Position numbers and translations under genes: made by a program | The notes under the pieces: model-generated | What the model was told of the DNA's origin: nothing | Databases searched by the model: none | The model's input: the letters and a program-made list of their open reading frames with translations, nothing else | From: Mobilibacterium timonense | GTDB taxonomy: Bacteria; Bacillota; Clostridia; Peptostreptococcales; Anaerovoracaceae | Direction: 5' to 3' | Assembly: GCF_900155555.1 (NCBI RefSeq) | Contig: NZ_FUHN01000007.1 | Span: forward strand, 181,362-245,361 | Length of the DNA: 64,000 nt | Part shown: positions 54,406 to 63,368 of the stretch, piece by piece | Position numbering within the stretch: the first letter of the stretch is position 1 | How the letters are laid out: each line of letters opens with the position of its first letter

Positions 54406-55239
54406 TTAAAAGAATATTTCGTGTACCAGAAGTACTATCGAAACGATCCACACGTACAGTGAAAAATACTTCAGGCTGTACTGCTTCACTACCTTTATCA
54501 TGAACTTTATCGCAAAGATACCGGATATCGCCGCGATCACCGTTCCGAGAAGAACGGGTCCGAGATTGCTGGCAAGGGACGCCCCGATGCTTCCCGAGCC
54601 TGTCTCGAATACGAGCGAGCCGATTATCGAAGGTATGGATATCAGGAATGCAAACTCAACAGCAAAACCTCTGTCCAGCTTAGCGAACAGACCTCCCACC
54701 AGAGTAGAACCCGATCTCGAGATACCAGGAGTGATAGCCACTCCCTGAAGCGTTCCTATCAGAAGAGCATCCCTGAACTTCATGTCTTCGATCTTAGTGT
54801 GTCCTCCCTTGATGCTCTCGGCGGTCCACAGAAGAATGCCCGTGATGATCAGACCGATAGCGGTAGGAAGGAGAGTCTTGTAAAAGCTCTCGAAGACGTC
54901 GTTGAAAAGCATTCCGATGATGCCTGTAGGGATCGTTGCCACGATTATCATTACGCCCAGCTTCCTTATCGGCCTCTCGTCAAGCTTCAGCCCGCGGCCC
55001 GTGCACAGATCCCTGATCGTAAGGAAAAGCTCCTTGATCAGCGCCCAGATGTCGTTCCAGTACATGTAGAACACTGAGAAGAGAGTTCCCACGTGAAGCA
55101 TTACAGTGAACGCCACGACGGAATCTCCGTTGATGCCGAAGAAGTGCTGAAGTATGGTAAGGTGGCCTGAGCTGCTGACAGGAAGAAATTCCGTCAGTCC
55201 CTGCACCAGGCCCAGAATTATCGCATTTAAATAAGACAT
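54406..55239 (-). CDS. uppP: Undecaprenyl-diphosphatase UppP (BacA)
   Basis: This 277-residue membrane enzyme recycles undecaprenyl diphosphate for peptidoglycan synthesis and gives bacitracin tolerance. Signature motif 1 is GLTEFLPVSSSGHL (residues 14-27) and motif 2 is PGISRSGSTLVGGL. About eight membrane spans are predicted. AGAGGAGG precedes ATG. It lies upstream of ftsK, 50 bases away, on the same strand. Confidence 0.96.
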   Translation of the reverse strand: MSYLNAIILGLVQGLTEFLPVSSSGHLTILQHFFGINGDSVVAFTVMLHVGTLFSVFYMYWNDIWALIKELFLTIRDLCTGRGLKLDERPIRKLGVMIIVATIPTGIIGMLFNDVFESFYKTLLPTAIGLIITGILLWTAESIKGGHTKIEDMKFRDALLIGTLQGVAITPGISRSGSTLVGGLFAKLDRGFAVEFAFLISIPSIIGSLVFETGSGSIGASLASNLGPVLLGTVIAAISGIFAIKFMIKVVKQYSLKYFSLYVWIVSIVLLVHEIFF

Positions 55240-55387
55240 TGAACCTCCTCTTAGTTCCTGGTTATTGTAACATACCCTGCAGACAGCTTGTACATTATAA
55301 GTTCAAACTATTTGAGAAACAACCGCAGGGCTGTGTGAAATCACATCTTAAGAATGGGCGCAGCAGAACGAGCGCTGCGATCTCCAC

Positions 55388-55416
55388 AAAGAAAAAATGA
55401 CCCGATTTCTCGGATC
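55388..55416 (-). terminator. Intrinsic terminator after rpmF
   Basis: A 7-bp stem with one G-T pair (55399-55405 with 55410-55416) and a GAAA loop on the minus strand is followed by six T. Confidence 0.8.
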
Positions 55417-55440
55417 ATCTGGTGTCACATCGCATTCCGG

Positions 55441-55620
55441 CTATTCAGCGTTTACAACATCCTTGCCATCGTAATATCCGCAGTTAGGACAAACTCTGTG
55501 AGGAAGTTTAGGCTCATGACACTGAGGACAAATTGAAAGTCCAGGAGTGTGCATCTTCATATTAGCTGCCTTACGGCTGGAAGTCTTAGCTTTCGAAGTT
55601 TTCCTCTTAGGTACTGCCAT
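55441..55620 (-). CDS. rpmF: Ribosomal protein L32
   Basis: This 59-residue ribosomal protein starts [18 protein letters not shown] and has the zinc ribbon [20 protein letters not shown], with all four cysteines retained. ATG 55620 follows AAAGGAGGTG. The gene has its own near-perfect promoter and terminator. The DUF177 gene that usually precedes rpmF is not here; the neighbour is tmcAL. Confidence 0.98.
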   Translation of the reverse strand: MAVPKRKTSKAKTSSRKAANMKMHTPGLSICPQCHEPKLPHRVCPNCGYYDGKDVVNAE

Positions 55621-55674
55621 CGTCGACACCTCCTTTATGTGAATTGAAATTATATCTAGTCGTCACAAAACAGT

Positions 55675-55703
55675 ATTATAGATTAATGCATTGTTCATGT
55701 CAA
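55675..55703 (-). promoter_or_regulatory. rpmF promoter
   Basis: Minus-strand TTGACA (55698-55703) and TATAAT (55675-55680) are exactly 17 bases apart, a full consensus. Confidence 0.92.
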
Positions 55704-55727
55704 TGGTAAATTAATACTCTGCTCAAT

Positions 55728-56948
55728 CTATATGATGACCGGTCCGCTGACCCTGTCGGAACATCTGTAGAGGTCGGCGCCGGTGATCAGATTGTATATA
55801 TCTCCAGCACGAATCTCCGCAGAAAGCTGTTCGAAGATCTTCTGGTCTTTCGTGTCATCGGCATTAAGACGGCCAAGCGTCTTGTTCACGTTAGTCACCA
55901 GCGGCATCTTGAAAAGTTCTTTTCGCGATGCCTCATGAAGCATCTCCCGCCCTCTTTCGTTCATAGCGAGGACTCTGATGCACGCAGGATCGGTCATTCC
56001 GCGATCCATACCAGTGACGAGCTGTGCCAGGAGCCTGGATATATGAGTATAGGTATATCGCCTGGTCTTGGCCTTCATTATGAGATCCTGAATGTCAGAT
56101 GCGGATATCACAGCTTTCCTGAGCCTGTTTCCTATTCCCTCTCCTCCGTCCGGAAGCCTTGCCATCTCATCTTCATCAGAAGTGAGGATCCTGTAGCGCA
56201 CAAGTTGAAAGTAACGCTCTGCCCTGATCTCAAGGGCATCTGAAGTCAGACCAGAAAGTTCTCTAAAGCATTCTTCAGGCACCATGGATGAAATATCCCT
56301 GCCATCGCAAAGAGCCTGACGTATCCCGGATGCGCTATGGAAAACGGCTCCCGGATCTTTATCCACAGAATCGTTGTACCCCGCTCCCTTCCTCTTTATC
56401 GTGAGAGGTGTCAGCCCGTGCAGAGCCCTGAGATATTCGATCCCAAGTATGTCGTTGGAGCTGGAAGAGATATTCGATCCATCCGGAAAAAAATCCCTGT
56501 ACGCTCTGTCTCTCGCGGCAGGCCATGACAATCCCTGCCGTGACAGAACGCTTATCCTTCTGCTTATCTCTTCATCATAACGGTCCAGCCGGTCTGCGAT
56601 CTCCTCGAGCTCTGCGATATCACCTGACTCTGAACCGAAGGACAGGTGGGTGACGAACCCAAGAGACTCAAGAAGCTTTACAGCCCCCCTTCCGTATATC
56701 CCGGCGTTTGCCAGACAACAGAAGACCGGGATCTCCACTACCAGATCCGCTCCGCAGCGGACGGCGATCCCGGCTCTTTTCCATTTATTCAGGATGGCGG
56801 CCTCACCCCTCTGGACGAAATCTCCGCTCATGGCGCAGACCACTCCGGTTGCAGAAGTCCTTTTTACAGACTCCTCGAGATGATACGCATGGCCATTGTG
56901 AAAGGGGTTGTATTCCCCGACTATGCCCAGGATGTTTCCGTCCGACAT
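55728..56948 (-). CDS. tmcAL: tRNA(Met) cytidine acetate ligase TmcAL (YlbM)
   Basis: This 406-residue enzyme acetylates C34 of elongator tRNA(Met) using acetate and ATP. The nucleotidyltransferase-type core has GEYNPFHNGH (residues 11-20) and MSGDFVQRGEAAILNKW, and the middle carries SNDILGIEYLRAL. ATG 56948 is directly preceded in frame by GTG 56951; ribosome binding is weak, suggesting coupling to the upstream coiled-coil gene whose stop is at 56954. Confidence 0.93.
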   Translation of the reverse strand: MSDGNILGIVGEYNPFHNGHAYHLEESVKRTSATGVVCAMSGDFVQRGEAAILNKWKRAGIAVRCGADLVVEIPVFCCLANAGIYGRGAVKLLESLGFVTHLSFGSESGDIAELEEIADRLDRYDEEISRRISVLSRQGLSWPAARDRAYRDFFPDGSNISSSSNDILGIEYLRALHGLTPLTIKRKGAGYNDSVDKDPGAVFHSASGIRQALCDGRDISSMVPEECFRELSGLTSDALEIRAERYFQLVRYRILTSDEDEMARLPDGGEGIGNRLRKAVISASDIQDLIMKAKTRRYTYTHISRLLAQLVTGMDRGMTDPACIRVLAMNERGREMLHEASRKELFKMPLVTNVNKTLGRLNADDTKDQKIFEQLSAEIRAGDIYNLITGADLYRCSDRVSGPVII

Positions 56949-56953
56949 CACCG

Positions 56954-57607
56954 CTAAGCCTGTTCCTCGTCTCTGTCAAAAGAAGGCTGCTTGTAGGAGC
57001 CATCGTCGTAATCGGCATCGTCGCTGTAGTCAGGAGCCGGAACGGCGTCTCTCTCGGCCGCGGAGTGCTCAACGTTGTCCTGGAGACGACCTGCCATGTC
57101 CTTGATCTCCTGCCTGTTCCCGTTGACCTTGCCGTTCACATCATTGATGATGTCGGTGAACTTCTCGGTCATAGGCTGGATGAACTGCTCGGCAAGTCCG
57201 GACATCTCGTTCTGCATATCGTACAGCATCTTGTCGATGTACTCGTAGGACCTGAGCTTGATGTATCTGCTGTGGTTCTCTGCCTCGTTGATGAGAGCGG
57301 TGGCTCTCTTCTCGGCTTCCTTCTTGACGATGTCGTTCTCGACCAGGTATTCGGCCTGTCTCTTTGCAGCGACGATGACCTTGTCGTACTCGCTCTTGGC
57401 CTCGTTGAGTATTCTCTCCTGTTCGTCCTTTACCCATCTGGCCTGCTGGATATCCTTTGGCAGGCTGAGCCTTATGTCGTCGATAATGCTCTTGAGCTCG
57501 TCCCCATCGACAATGGTCTTGTCAGAGAACGGTACCTTGGAAGCATTAGCGACCAGATCATCCAGCTCGTCCAGCAGCGACATCACTCTGATCGATTCAT
57601 CACTCAT
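56954..57607 (-). CDS. Coiled-coil protein of the coaD-ylbM region
   Basis: This 217-residue protein is mostly helical with long coiled coils (about 50-150). It has the pattern LPKDIQQARWVKDEQERIL and NEAKSEYDKVIVAAKRQAE found in Firmicute proteins annotated loosely as ATPase or V-type ATPase subunit H-like. An acidic, Asp/Tyr-rich tail follows residue 180. No ATP-binding motif is visible, so an ATPase label is not justified. It may be a DivIVA-like or cytoskeletal helper. AGGAGGAAC precedes ATG. Confidence 0.6.
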   Translation of the reverse strand: MSDESIRVMSLLDELDDLVANASKVPFSDKTIVDGDELKSIIDDIRLSLPKDIQQARWVKDEQERILNEAKSEYDKVIVAAKRQAEYLVENDIVKKEAEKRATALINEAENHSRYIKLRSYEYIDKMLYDMQNEMSGLAEQFIQPMTEKFTDIINDVNGKVNGNRQEIKDMAGRLQDNVEHSAAERDAVPAPDYSDDADYDDGSYKQPSFDRDEEQA

Positions 57608-57679
57608 AATAAGTTCCTCCTATACACTCATGATCAAGTCATGGTTTGAAACGGCGTTGCTCCTATACAGGCCTTTCTG

Positions 57680-58180
57680 CTACTTTCCTGTCCCTCTCAG
57701 TTCGATCTTGTCCTGAAGACGCTCCCTCACATACTCCGGCACCAGGCCGCGGATGTCTCCGCCGTAGGAAGCTACTTCTTTTATAAGCGAAGAGCTTATG
57801 AAGGAAAAAGATGGATCTGCCATGAGGAACACAGTCTCCGTACCGTGCCGGTACAACCGGGCGTTCATCTGCGCCATCTGGATCTCGTACTCGAAATCCG
57901 TGGTGGCCCTCAGCCCTCTCACAACTGCATCGAATCTGTGCTCGTTCACGTAATCCGCAAGAAGTCCGGAAAATGAATCCACCTTCACATTGGGCAGGTC
58001 GCCGGTGACATGCCTGACTATGTCCATCCGCTCGTCTATGGAAAAAAGCGAGTGCTTTTTGTCGTTCACCAGCACTCCCACCGTGATGGAGTCATACATT
58101 CCCGCTGCCCGGGAGATGATATTCAGATGTCCGTTCGTTATAGGATCAAAAGACCCCGCGATCAATGCGTTTCTGAGCAT
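57680..58180 (-). CDS. coaD: Phosphopantetheine adenylyltransferase
   Basis: This 166-residue enzyme forms dephospho-CoA from pantetheine phosphate and ATP. The GSFDPITNGH motif (residues 9-18) carries the T/HxGH nucleotidyltransferase signature, and SFISSSLIKEVA is the C-terminal phosphate loop. ATG 58180 has AGGGGA upstream; the longer frame from 58219 lacks support. It follows rsmD as in most Firmicutes. Confidence 0.97.
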   Translation of the reverse strand: MLRNALIAGSFDPITNGHLNIISRAAGMYDSITVGVLVNDKKHSLFSIDERMDIVRHVTGDLPNVKVDSFSGLLADYVNEHRFDAVVRGLRATTDFEYEIQMAQMNARLYRHGTETVFLMADPSFSFISSSLIKEVASYGGDIRGLVPEYVRERLQDKIELRGTGK

Positions 58181-58235
58181 AGAAAATCCCCTGCCTTTTG
58201 CGTATTTTACCAAAACCACTGTATATATGCAACAA

Positions 58236-58772
58236 TTAACGGGCTGTAAACAAGTCTACGCCTATGGTTCCGTACTTTTTCTCCTTCGTTTTATACAATT
58301 TCCCATATGTGTCAGATAATTTATTATTGTATAAATGCTCTGCGACGACGATCGTGCTCTCTTTTACGAGACCATTCTCGTTGAAAAGTTCAAATGCCTC
58401 GTCGTAGAATCCCGACTGATACGGCGGATCCAGAAAGATGATGTCCATCTCCTGATGGATCAGACTAAGGCACTTCCTGAAATCGTGGTTGTACAGGACA
58501 GCTCTGTCCTCCGCCCTGCAATTGGCCACATTGCCTTGAAGGACTCTGAAATTTCTTCTCTCGACCTCGTTGAACCAGCACCTCTCTGCCCCTCTCGAAA
58601 GGGCCTCCAGCCCAAGGCTCCCTGATCCCGCGAACAGGTCCAGAACTTTCGCTCCTGGAATGTAAAAGCTTATCATGCTGAAAACGGCCTCCCTCACCTT
58701 TTCGGTGGTCGGCCTTATCCACTCCGGGATCTCCAGCTTCCTGTACTTGTAGTCTCCTGCAACTATCTTCAT
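58236..58772 (-). CDS. rsmD: 16S rRNA (guanine-966-N2)-methyltransferase RsmD
   Basis: This 178-residue Rossmann methyltransferase has the SAM site VLDLFAGSGSLGLEALSRGA and the catalytic DPPY motif in IIFLDPPYQSG. ATG 58772 follows AAGGAG by 10 bases; the longer frame from 58817 is unsupported. It sits 49 bases after recG and 55 before coaD. Confidence 0.96.
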   Translation of the reverse strand: MKIVAGDYKYRKLEIPEWIRPTTEKVREAVFSMISFYIPGAKVLDLFAGSGSLGLEALSRGAERCWFNEVERRNFRVLQGNVANCRAEDRAVLYNHDFRKCLSLIHQEMDIIFLDPPYQSGFYDEAFELFNENGLVKESTIVVAEHLYNNKLSDTYGKLYKTKEKKYGTIGVDLFTAR

Positions 58773-58821
58773 TATATATATGCTCCTTAGATGTTTTTGC
58801 TCTGACCTGTACTTCACACGG

Positions 58822-60864
58822 CTACAGAACGTCGCTGTTGTCCGACACGTACATGCACCGGATCAACTCTTCCATCCTTGACCAGTCCGTTTTTACATAT
58901 CTGCCGTCAAGTATCCCCCCGGCATCCTCCTCTGCCGCCGTCAGGATCTCCGGATACCTGATGAGATCCGACACAAAAGCCACAGACCCGTGCTGCATCG
59001 TACCCATGATGTCTCCCGGGCCCCTGAGCCTGTAGTCCTCCTGTGCTATTGTAAAACCGTCAGAGGTCTCTGTCATTATCTTTATACGCTCCGCAGACTG
59101 CGGCGACCTTCCGTAATTCACGAGATAACAGTACGACTGTATGCTGCTCCTGCCTACACGGCCCCTGAGCTGATGAAGCTGTGCCATTCCGAAGCGCTCA
59201 CTGTTCTCGATGACGATGATAGACGCCCCTGGAACATTTATGCCTACCTCGATCACCACCGTTGATACCAGAATATCCCCTTTTCCTTGAGAAAATTCCT
59301 CCATTATCCGTTCTTTTTCGTCCTTGCTCATGCGTCCGTGGAGGAGGAGGACCTTAAATCCCGGAAAAAGTCTTTTCATCTCGTCGTAAAGCGCCGTGGC
59401 AGAGTTCAGTTCTCCCTCGTCGTCGATGCTCGGGGCCACGACATATGCCTGATGCCCCCTGGAGAGCTGTTCCCGGACAGCTGCATATGCCATCTTTCTC
59501 GTGTTCCCGTTCACTCCTCTTGTGATCACAGGCAGCCTTGAGGCCGGCATGGTCCTTATCGTGGAAAAGTCCATGTCTCCGAATACCGTAGATGCAAGCG
59601 TTCTCGGTATGGGCGTTGCGGACATGACCAGTACGTTGACTCCGGATGCCTTTTCCGTGAGGATCCTGCGCTGCCGAACTCCGAAACGGTGCTGTTCATC
59701 TGTGACGACGAGACCCAGATCCCGGAACACCACATCATCCTGGAGGAGAGCCTGTGTACCGATTATGAGGTCGATGTTGCCACCTGCAAGGTCTTCGAGT
59801 ACCTCACGACGCTCGGAAGCCTTGATGCTGCTCACGAGGAGAGCGCACCGCACACCGAATGGATCCAGCACTTCCTTCATATCTCTGTAGTGCTGGCGGG
59901 CGAGGATCTCCGTCGGCGCCATCACCGCTGACTGCTTTCCGCTCTTCCAGGCCATGAATATGCTTGCTTCGGCAACTGCAGTCTTTCCGCAGCCCACGTC
60001 ACCCTGGATCAGCCTGTTCATAGGCTTTTTTTCCCTTAGATCCCTGGAGATACTGGCGACAGCATCTGCCTGACCTTCCGTGAGTTGAAACGGCAAGCTG
60101 TCCAGGAATTCTGAAGGGTCAGTGGCCTCCATGGCTCCGTTACCGGAATTACTCATGAGGCGTGTGTCTCTTTTCAGCGCTACCTGATTCGCCAGGAGCT
60201 TTTCATAAACAAGTCTGTATCTGGCTGCCCCGTATTTGTGTTCGCCCTCTGGAAAATGAATATTCGTATAGGCGTATCTCTGGTCGCATAGCTTTCTTCT
60301 GGCCACGAGTCCGGGATCCAGCCATTCCTCATCAAGTTCACTGCATCTTTCAAGAGTATCTCCGATCCACTTGATGAAATCGTTGCTTGTTATCCCGCTG
60401 GTGCACCTGTATACGGGGATTATACCGCGGACGTCCCTCTGACTGCCGGTCTCGGTTATCTCTGGATTGATAAAGGCGACTGCACCATTTTTTCTGGAGA
60501 GCCTTCCGAACACGGAATACTCCTTTCCGTTGTCCAGGTTTTTCATCATGAACGAGGCATTGAAAAAAACGGCCACGAAGCCGCAGTCGTCTCCTCTGAA
60601 AGTGAACGTGGCCATGGTGCGACCGCCGCTGATATGGCGGATGCCCTTCCTCATGAGGGTGCCGCAGACCAGGACCTCTTTTCCCTCTGGTGCATAAAGC
60701 GGAGAGACTGGCGACCGCCGGTCTCTGAAGCGGAACGGAAAATGCGTCAGCAGGTCCTCTACCGTGCGGATCCCGAGGTTATTAAGCCTTTCCTGTTTTT
60801 TTGCCCCGATGCCCCTGACCTCGGAAACGGAGCTCTGAAATGTCAGTTCTTTTCTCTCAGTCAT
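58822..60864 (-). CDS. recG: ATP-dependent DNA helicase RecG
   Basis: This 680-residue helicase remodels stalled forks and branched DNA. The N-terminal wedge/OB domain is at about 60-170. The motor has Walker A G288-D-V-G-C-G-K-T, a DEQH box in VTDEQHRFGV, and TRG-type C-terminal motifs (LRGRVGRS). Length is normal. The ATG overlaps the end of the Asp23-like gene by 8 bases, indicating translational coupling. Confidence 0.97.
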   Translation of the reverse strand: MTERKELTFQSSVSEVRGIGAKKQERLNNLGIRTVEDLLTHFPFRFRDRRSPVSPLYAPEGKEVLVCGTLMRKGIRHISGGRTMATFTFRGDDCGFVAVFFNASFMMKNLDNGKEYSVFGRLSRKNGAVAFINPEITETGSQRDVRGIIPVYRCTSGITSNDFIKWIGDTLERCSELDEEWLDPGLVARRKLCDQRYAYTNIHFPEGEHKYGAARYRLVYEKLLANQVALKRDTRLMSNSGNGAMEATDPSEFLDSLPFQLTEGQADAVASISRDLREKKPMNRLIQGDVGCGKTAVAEASIFMAWKSGKQSAVMAPTEILARQHYRDMKEVLDPFGVRCALLVSSIKASERREVLEDLAGGNIDLIIGTQALLQDDVVFRDLGLVVTDEQHRFGVRQRRILTEKASGVNVLVMSATPIPRTLASTVFGDMDFSTIRTMPASRLPVITRGVNGNTRKMAYAAVREQLSRGHQAYVVAPSIDDEGELNSATALYDEMKRLFPGFKVLLLHGRMSKDEKERIMEEFSQGKGDILVSTVVIEVGINVPGASIIVIENSERFGMAQLHQLRGRVGRSSIQSYCYLVNYGRSPQSAERIKIMTETSDGFTIAQEDYRLRGPGDIMGTMQHGSVAFVSDLIRYPEILTAAEEDAGGILDGRYVKTDWSRMEELIRCMYVSDNSDVL

Positions 60865-61300
60865 TGGTCTTCGTCAGCACGCGTTCGCCAGGTATGAGGC
60901 TCTTCTTCCTGTCGAATGGAGAACTCTTGCCACGGCCGTCCTTCTGGTCGGAGACTGTTCCCATTATGTGGGCGGATATCCCTCTTGGCTTATCCAGGCA
61001 GAGTATCTCGAAGTCCTCCTCCACCTTCCTGAAAAGAACATCTGCCGCCTCCTGGTAGGAGATGCCACTCAGTACGGCGAAGTTCACGTCCACGTAAATA
61101 TCTCTACCTCGTATTTCCACGTTCACTGCCTTGAGCATGTCCCCCAGCCCGTTCCAGATGCGGTGATGGAGGAGAGCTCCCTTTCTGCTGCATGGAATAA
61201 GATATGAAGACAATGACAACATATCATCAACAATGAGCTTCTCCAGGACGGCGTTGTTTATCGCGACTATCCCATATTCATTTCTGGTAATAACTGCCAT
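60857..61300 (-). CDS. Asp23/Gls24 family protein
   Basis: This 147-residue protein has the Asp23 (DUF322) core: GIVAINNAVLEKLIVDDM, then IYVDVNFAVLSGISYQEAADVLF. It may associate with the envelope or act in fatty-acid kinase regulation. In many Firmicutes it is followed by fakA before recG; that gene is missing here. ATG 61300 follows GGGAGGA. A C-terminal basic tail of about 30 residues is extra relative to the short members. Confidence 0.8.
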   Translation of the reverse strand: MAVITRNEYGIVAINNAVLEKLIVDDMLSLSSYLIPCSRKGALLHHRIWNGLGDMLKAVNVEIRGRDIYVDVNFAVLSGISYQEAADVLFRKVEEDFEILCLDKPRGISAHIMGTVSDQKDGRGKSSPFDRKKSLIPGERVLTKTND

Positions 61301-61344
61301 AGGTTCCTCCCGAAAACATGAACGATCCATCAGATCAGGATAAA

Positions 61345-61372
61345 CAAAAAATCCTGAGCGGTATGCTCAGGA
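61345..61372 (-). terminator. Intrinsic terminator after rpmB
   Basis: An 8-bp perfect stem (61352-61359 with 61365-61372) is followed on the minus strand by six T. Confidence 0.85.
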
Positions 61373-61393
61373 CAATAAGCCGGAATATATTCA

Positions 61394-61585
61394 CTAGTTG
61401 GCACGGTTTACTTTGCCCGCTCTTAAGCAGCTCGTGCAAACGTTAGCCTTTCTAACTGTTCCATGATCATTCACTCTGACAGTCTGAATATTAGCATTCC
61501 ACTTTCTTCTGCTGTGTCTGTTGGAATGAGAAACAGCGTTTCCGGATGTCTGGCCCTTACCGCAAACTTCGCATTTTCTAGACAT
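61394..61585 (-). CDS. rpmB: Ribosomal protein L28
   Basis: This 63-residue ribosomal protein has the N-terminal SRKCEVCGKGQTSGN and C-terminal VCTSCLRAGKV, giving the CxxC pairs of the zinc-containing form. AAGGAGGTG precedes ATG 61585. A TATACT -10 box is at 61609-61614 (minus strand) with no clear -35. Its terminator separates it from the Asp23-like gene. Confidence 0.97.
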   Translation of the reverse strand: MSRKCEVCGKGQTSGNAVSHSNRHSRRKWNANIQTVRVNDHGTVRKANVCTSCLRAGKVNRAN

Positions 61586-61735
61586 TTGCCGCACCTCCTT
61601 ACAATTTCAGTATAATGCGTCAATCAACGCAAGGTGTATTTTACCACAACAAATATACACATTGCAAGGAAAAATCATGGAAAAAATGTGATGAACTCTC
61701 CCCGGTAAAAACTTTTCCGTTTATTTATAATAATG

Positions 61736-61741
61736 TATAAT
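61736..61741 (+). promoter_or_regulatory. Putative -10 box for the PepD-like gene
   Basis: A perfect TATAAT lies 30 bases before the ATG. No convincing -35 partner was found. Confidence 0.5.
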
Positions 61742-61771
61742 AACTCAGTATTTCAATAGAAAGGCAGCATT

Positions 61772-63223
61772 ATGACTGAGAAAAAGCATAACAACAAAAC
61801 CACCGCAATAGTAGTCCTGGTAGCTGCGGTCGCGGTCGGCCTCATAGGATACTATAAAACGGGACGCCTCAGGCTTGTGGATAAAAGTGACTACAAGACG
61901 ATCTACAATAACATCGTTGCAGCCGCGGCGACCACTAAGTCCGACAACGCGGAGCTTAAGAGCCTGCAGAAGTGGGCGGACAAAAAAAAGCTGGACTATG
62001 TCACCGACAGCAGCGGAAACATGATAGTCACCGTTGCTGCTGCCAGCGGCAAAGAGGATCAGCCGACAACGGTCATAGCAGTTGAGTATAACAGCAAGAC
62101 TATGGAGACTGACGCTTCCTCGCTGGCCACCGCGAAATACATCGCAGCCAACGGATCCGGGACTCCATTGAAAGTCGTTTTCCTGAACGATTCCGAGAAC
62201 CTTCACTCAGGGGCGGAGAACCTGATACCGTCAGCGATCCCCGACAACTCGAACGTGTTTTTCCTTGACTCTGGAAGCTCTTCCTATATCTCCACGAGTT
62301 CCTTCGCAGGACAGCTGACGACGTTCTCCGTGGACAAGACCACTCAGTCGAGGACCTGCGATTCGGCGGTGAAGATCACCATCAAGGGATGTACAACAGG
62401 AGATCCGAGGACTTCCATGGGCTCACAGCCTAACCCTGTCGATTCTTTAAGTACCCTCCTCACCTATCTCAAGGGAAAATCGGTCCCTTACGAGATATCA
62501 GAACTGAAGGTGGGAAGCAACGGCAACATGTATCCTGATTCGATGACCGTGACAGTACTGGTGAACTCTTACACCCTCACAGACCTGACCACTTATCTGG
62601 ACAAGAGATCCGAGAGCTTCAAGAAGACATACTCCGACGATTATCCGGATTCATCTTATACGTATGAGATACTGGATGACGCCAGTCTCCCGTCCACGGT
62701 GTACAGCAGCAGCACTACGGACTCAATGACGAACCTGCTCTTCACTATCGCCAGCGGAGTGTACAGGTTCGACAAAAGCGAGGCCACCGATGAGCACAAG
62801 GAAGGCGATCCTTACGCATACAACTGCTTTACAGACCTTAAAGACAGCGGCGACACGATGAAGCTCACGGTCTCCACCAGCGCGCTCAGCAGCGTGTATA
62901 TGGATCAGGTGGCAGGAGAAAACGAAGCGGCTGCAAAGCTGAACAACGCCGACATAAATGTGGAAAAGCAGTATGCTGCATTTTCGGGCAATGATACCAG
63001 CATTCCGCTCGAACTTGCCAACATCTACACAAAGACGAATGCGATCACCGGAAAGGACATGACTATCCAGGTAAAGGACGACACTTATGTCACACCTTGT
63101 TCCCTCCTTGGGGACGTAAACGGAACTGCGACGATCGTACACATTTGTATCGCAGAAGATAACAATACTTACATCGCAAACATGCTTATGAACTATATTG
63201 CGCAGAACATACAGACAAACTGA
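61772..63223 (+). CDS. Membrane-anchored PepD (M20)-like protein with lost catalytic residues
   Basis: This 483-residue protein has an N-terminal membrane anchor (about 10-29) and then a region that resembles aminoacyl-histidine dipeptidase PepD. Matching segments are LQKWADKKKLDYVTDSSGN, PLKVVFLNDSENLHSGAENL and VKITIKGCTTGDPRTSMG. The metal-site H-x-D expected after the VIAVE strand, the E-E pair after VFLND and the H-S-G-G loop are all replaced. It is probably not an active metallopeptidase but may bind peptides on the cell surface. AAAGG lies before ATG. It is monocistronic with a terminator after it. Confidence 0.65.
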   Translation: MTEKKHNNKTTAIVVLVAAVAVGLIGYYKTGRLRLVDKSDYKTIYNNIVAAAATTKSDNAELKSLQKWADKKKLDYVTDSSGNMIVTVAAASGKEDQPTTVIAVEYNSKTMETDASSLATAKYIAANGSGTPLKVVFLNDSENLHSGAENLIPSAIPDNSNVFFLDSGSSSYISTSSFAGQLTTFSVDKTTQSRTCDSAVKITIKGCTTGDPRTSMGSQPNPVDSLSTLLTYLKGKSVPYEISELKVGSNGNMYPDSMTVTVLVNSYTLTDLTTYLDKRSESFKKTYSDDYPDSSYTYEILDDASLPSTVYSSSTTDSMTNLLFTIASGVYRFDKSEATDEHKEGDPYAYNCFTDLKDSGDTMKLTVSTSALSSVYMDQVAGENEAAAKLNNADINVEKQYAAFSGNDTSIPLELANIYTKTNAITGKDMTIQVKDDTYVTPCSLLGDVNGTATIVHICIAEDNNTYIANMLMNYIAQNIQTN

Positions 63224-63241
63224 TCTGGACCGTGGACCTCA

Positions 63242-63277
63242 GCTCCCCCGCCTCCCGGGGGAGCATTTATTTTTTTA
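63242..63277 (+). terminator. Intrinsic terminator after the PepD-like gene
   Basis: A 9-bp perfect GC stem (63242-63250 with 63256-63264) is followed by a T-rich run. Confidence 0.9.
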
Positions 63278-63323
63278 AGAAAAGATAAAATATTATCCAT
63301 TTCACTTAATCCAAGTTTACTTA

Positions 63324-63332
63324 TGCTATAAT
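63324..63332 (+). promoter_or_regulatory. Extended -10 promoter for the PBP gene
   Basis: TGCTATAAT at 63324-63332 is an extended -10 element (TGnTATAAT) with a poor -35, 37 bases before the ATG. Confidence 0.65.
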
Positions 63333-63368
63333 ATTTAAACCTATGTATTCAGTATCGGGAGGTAAGAG

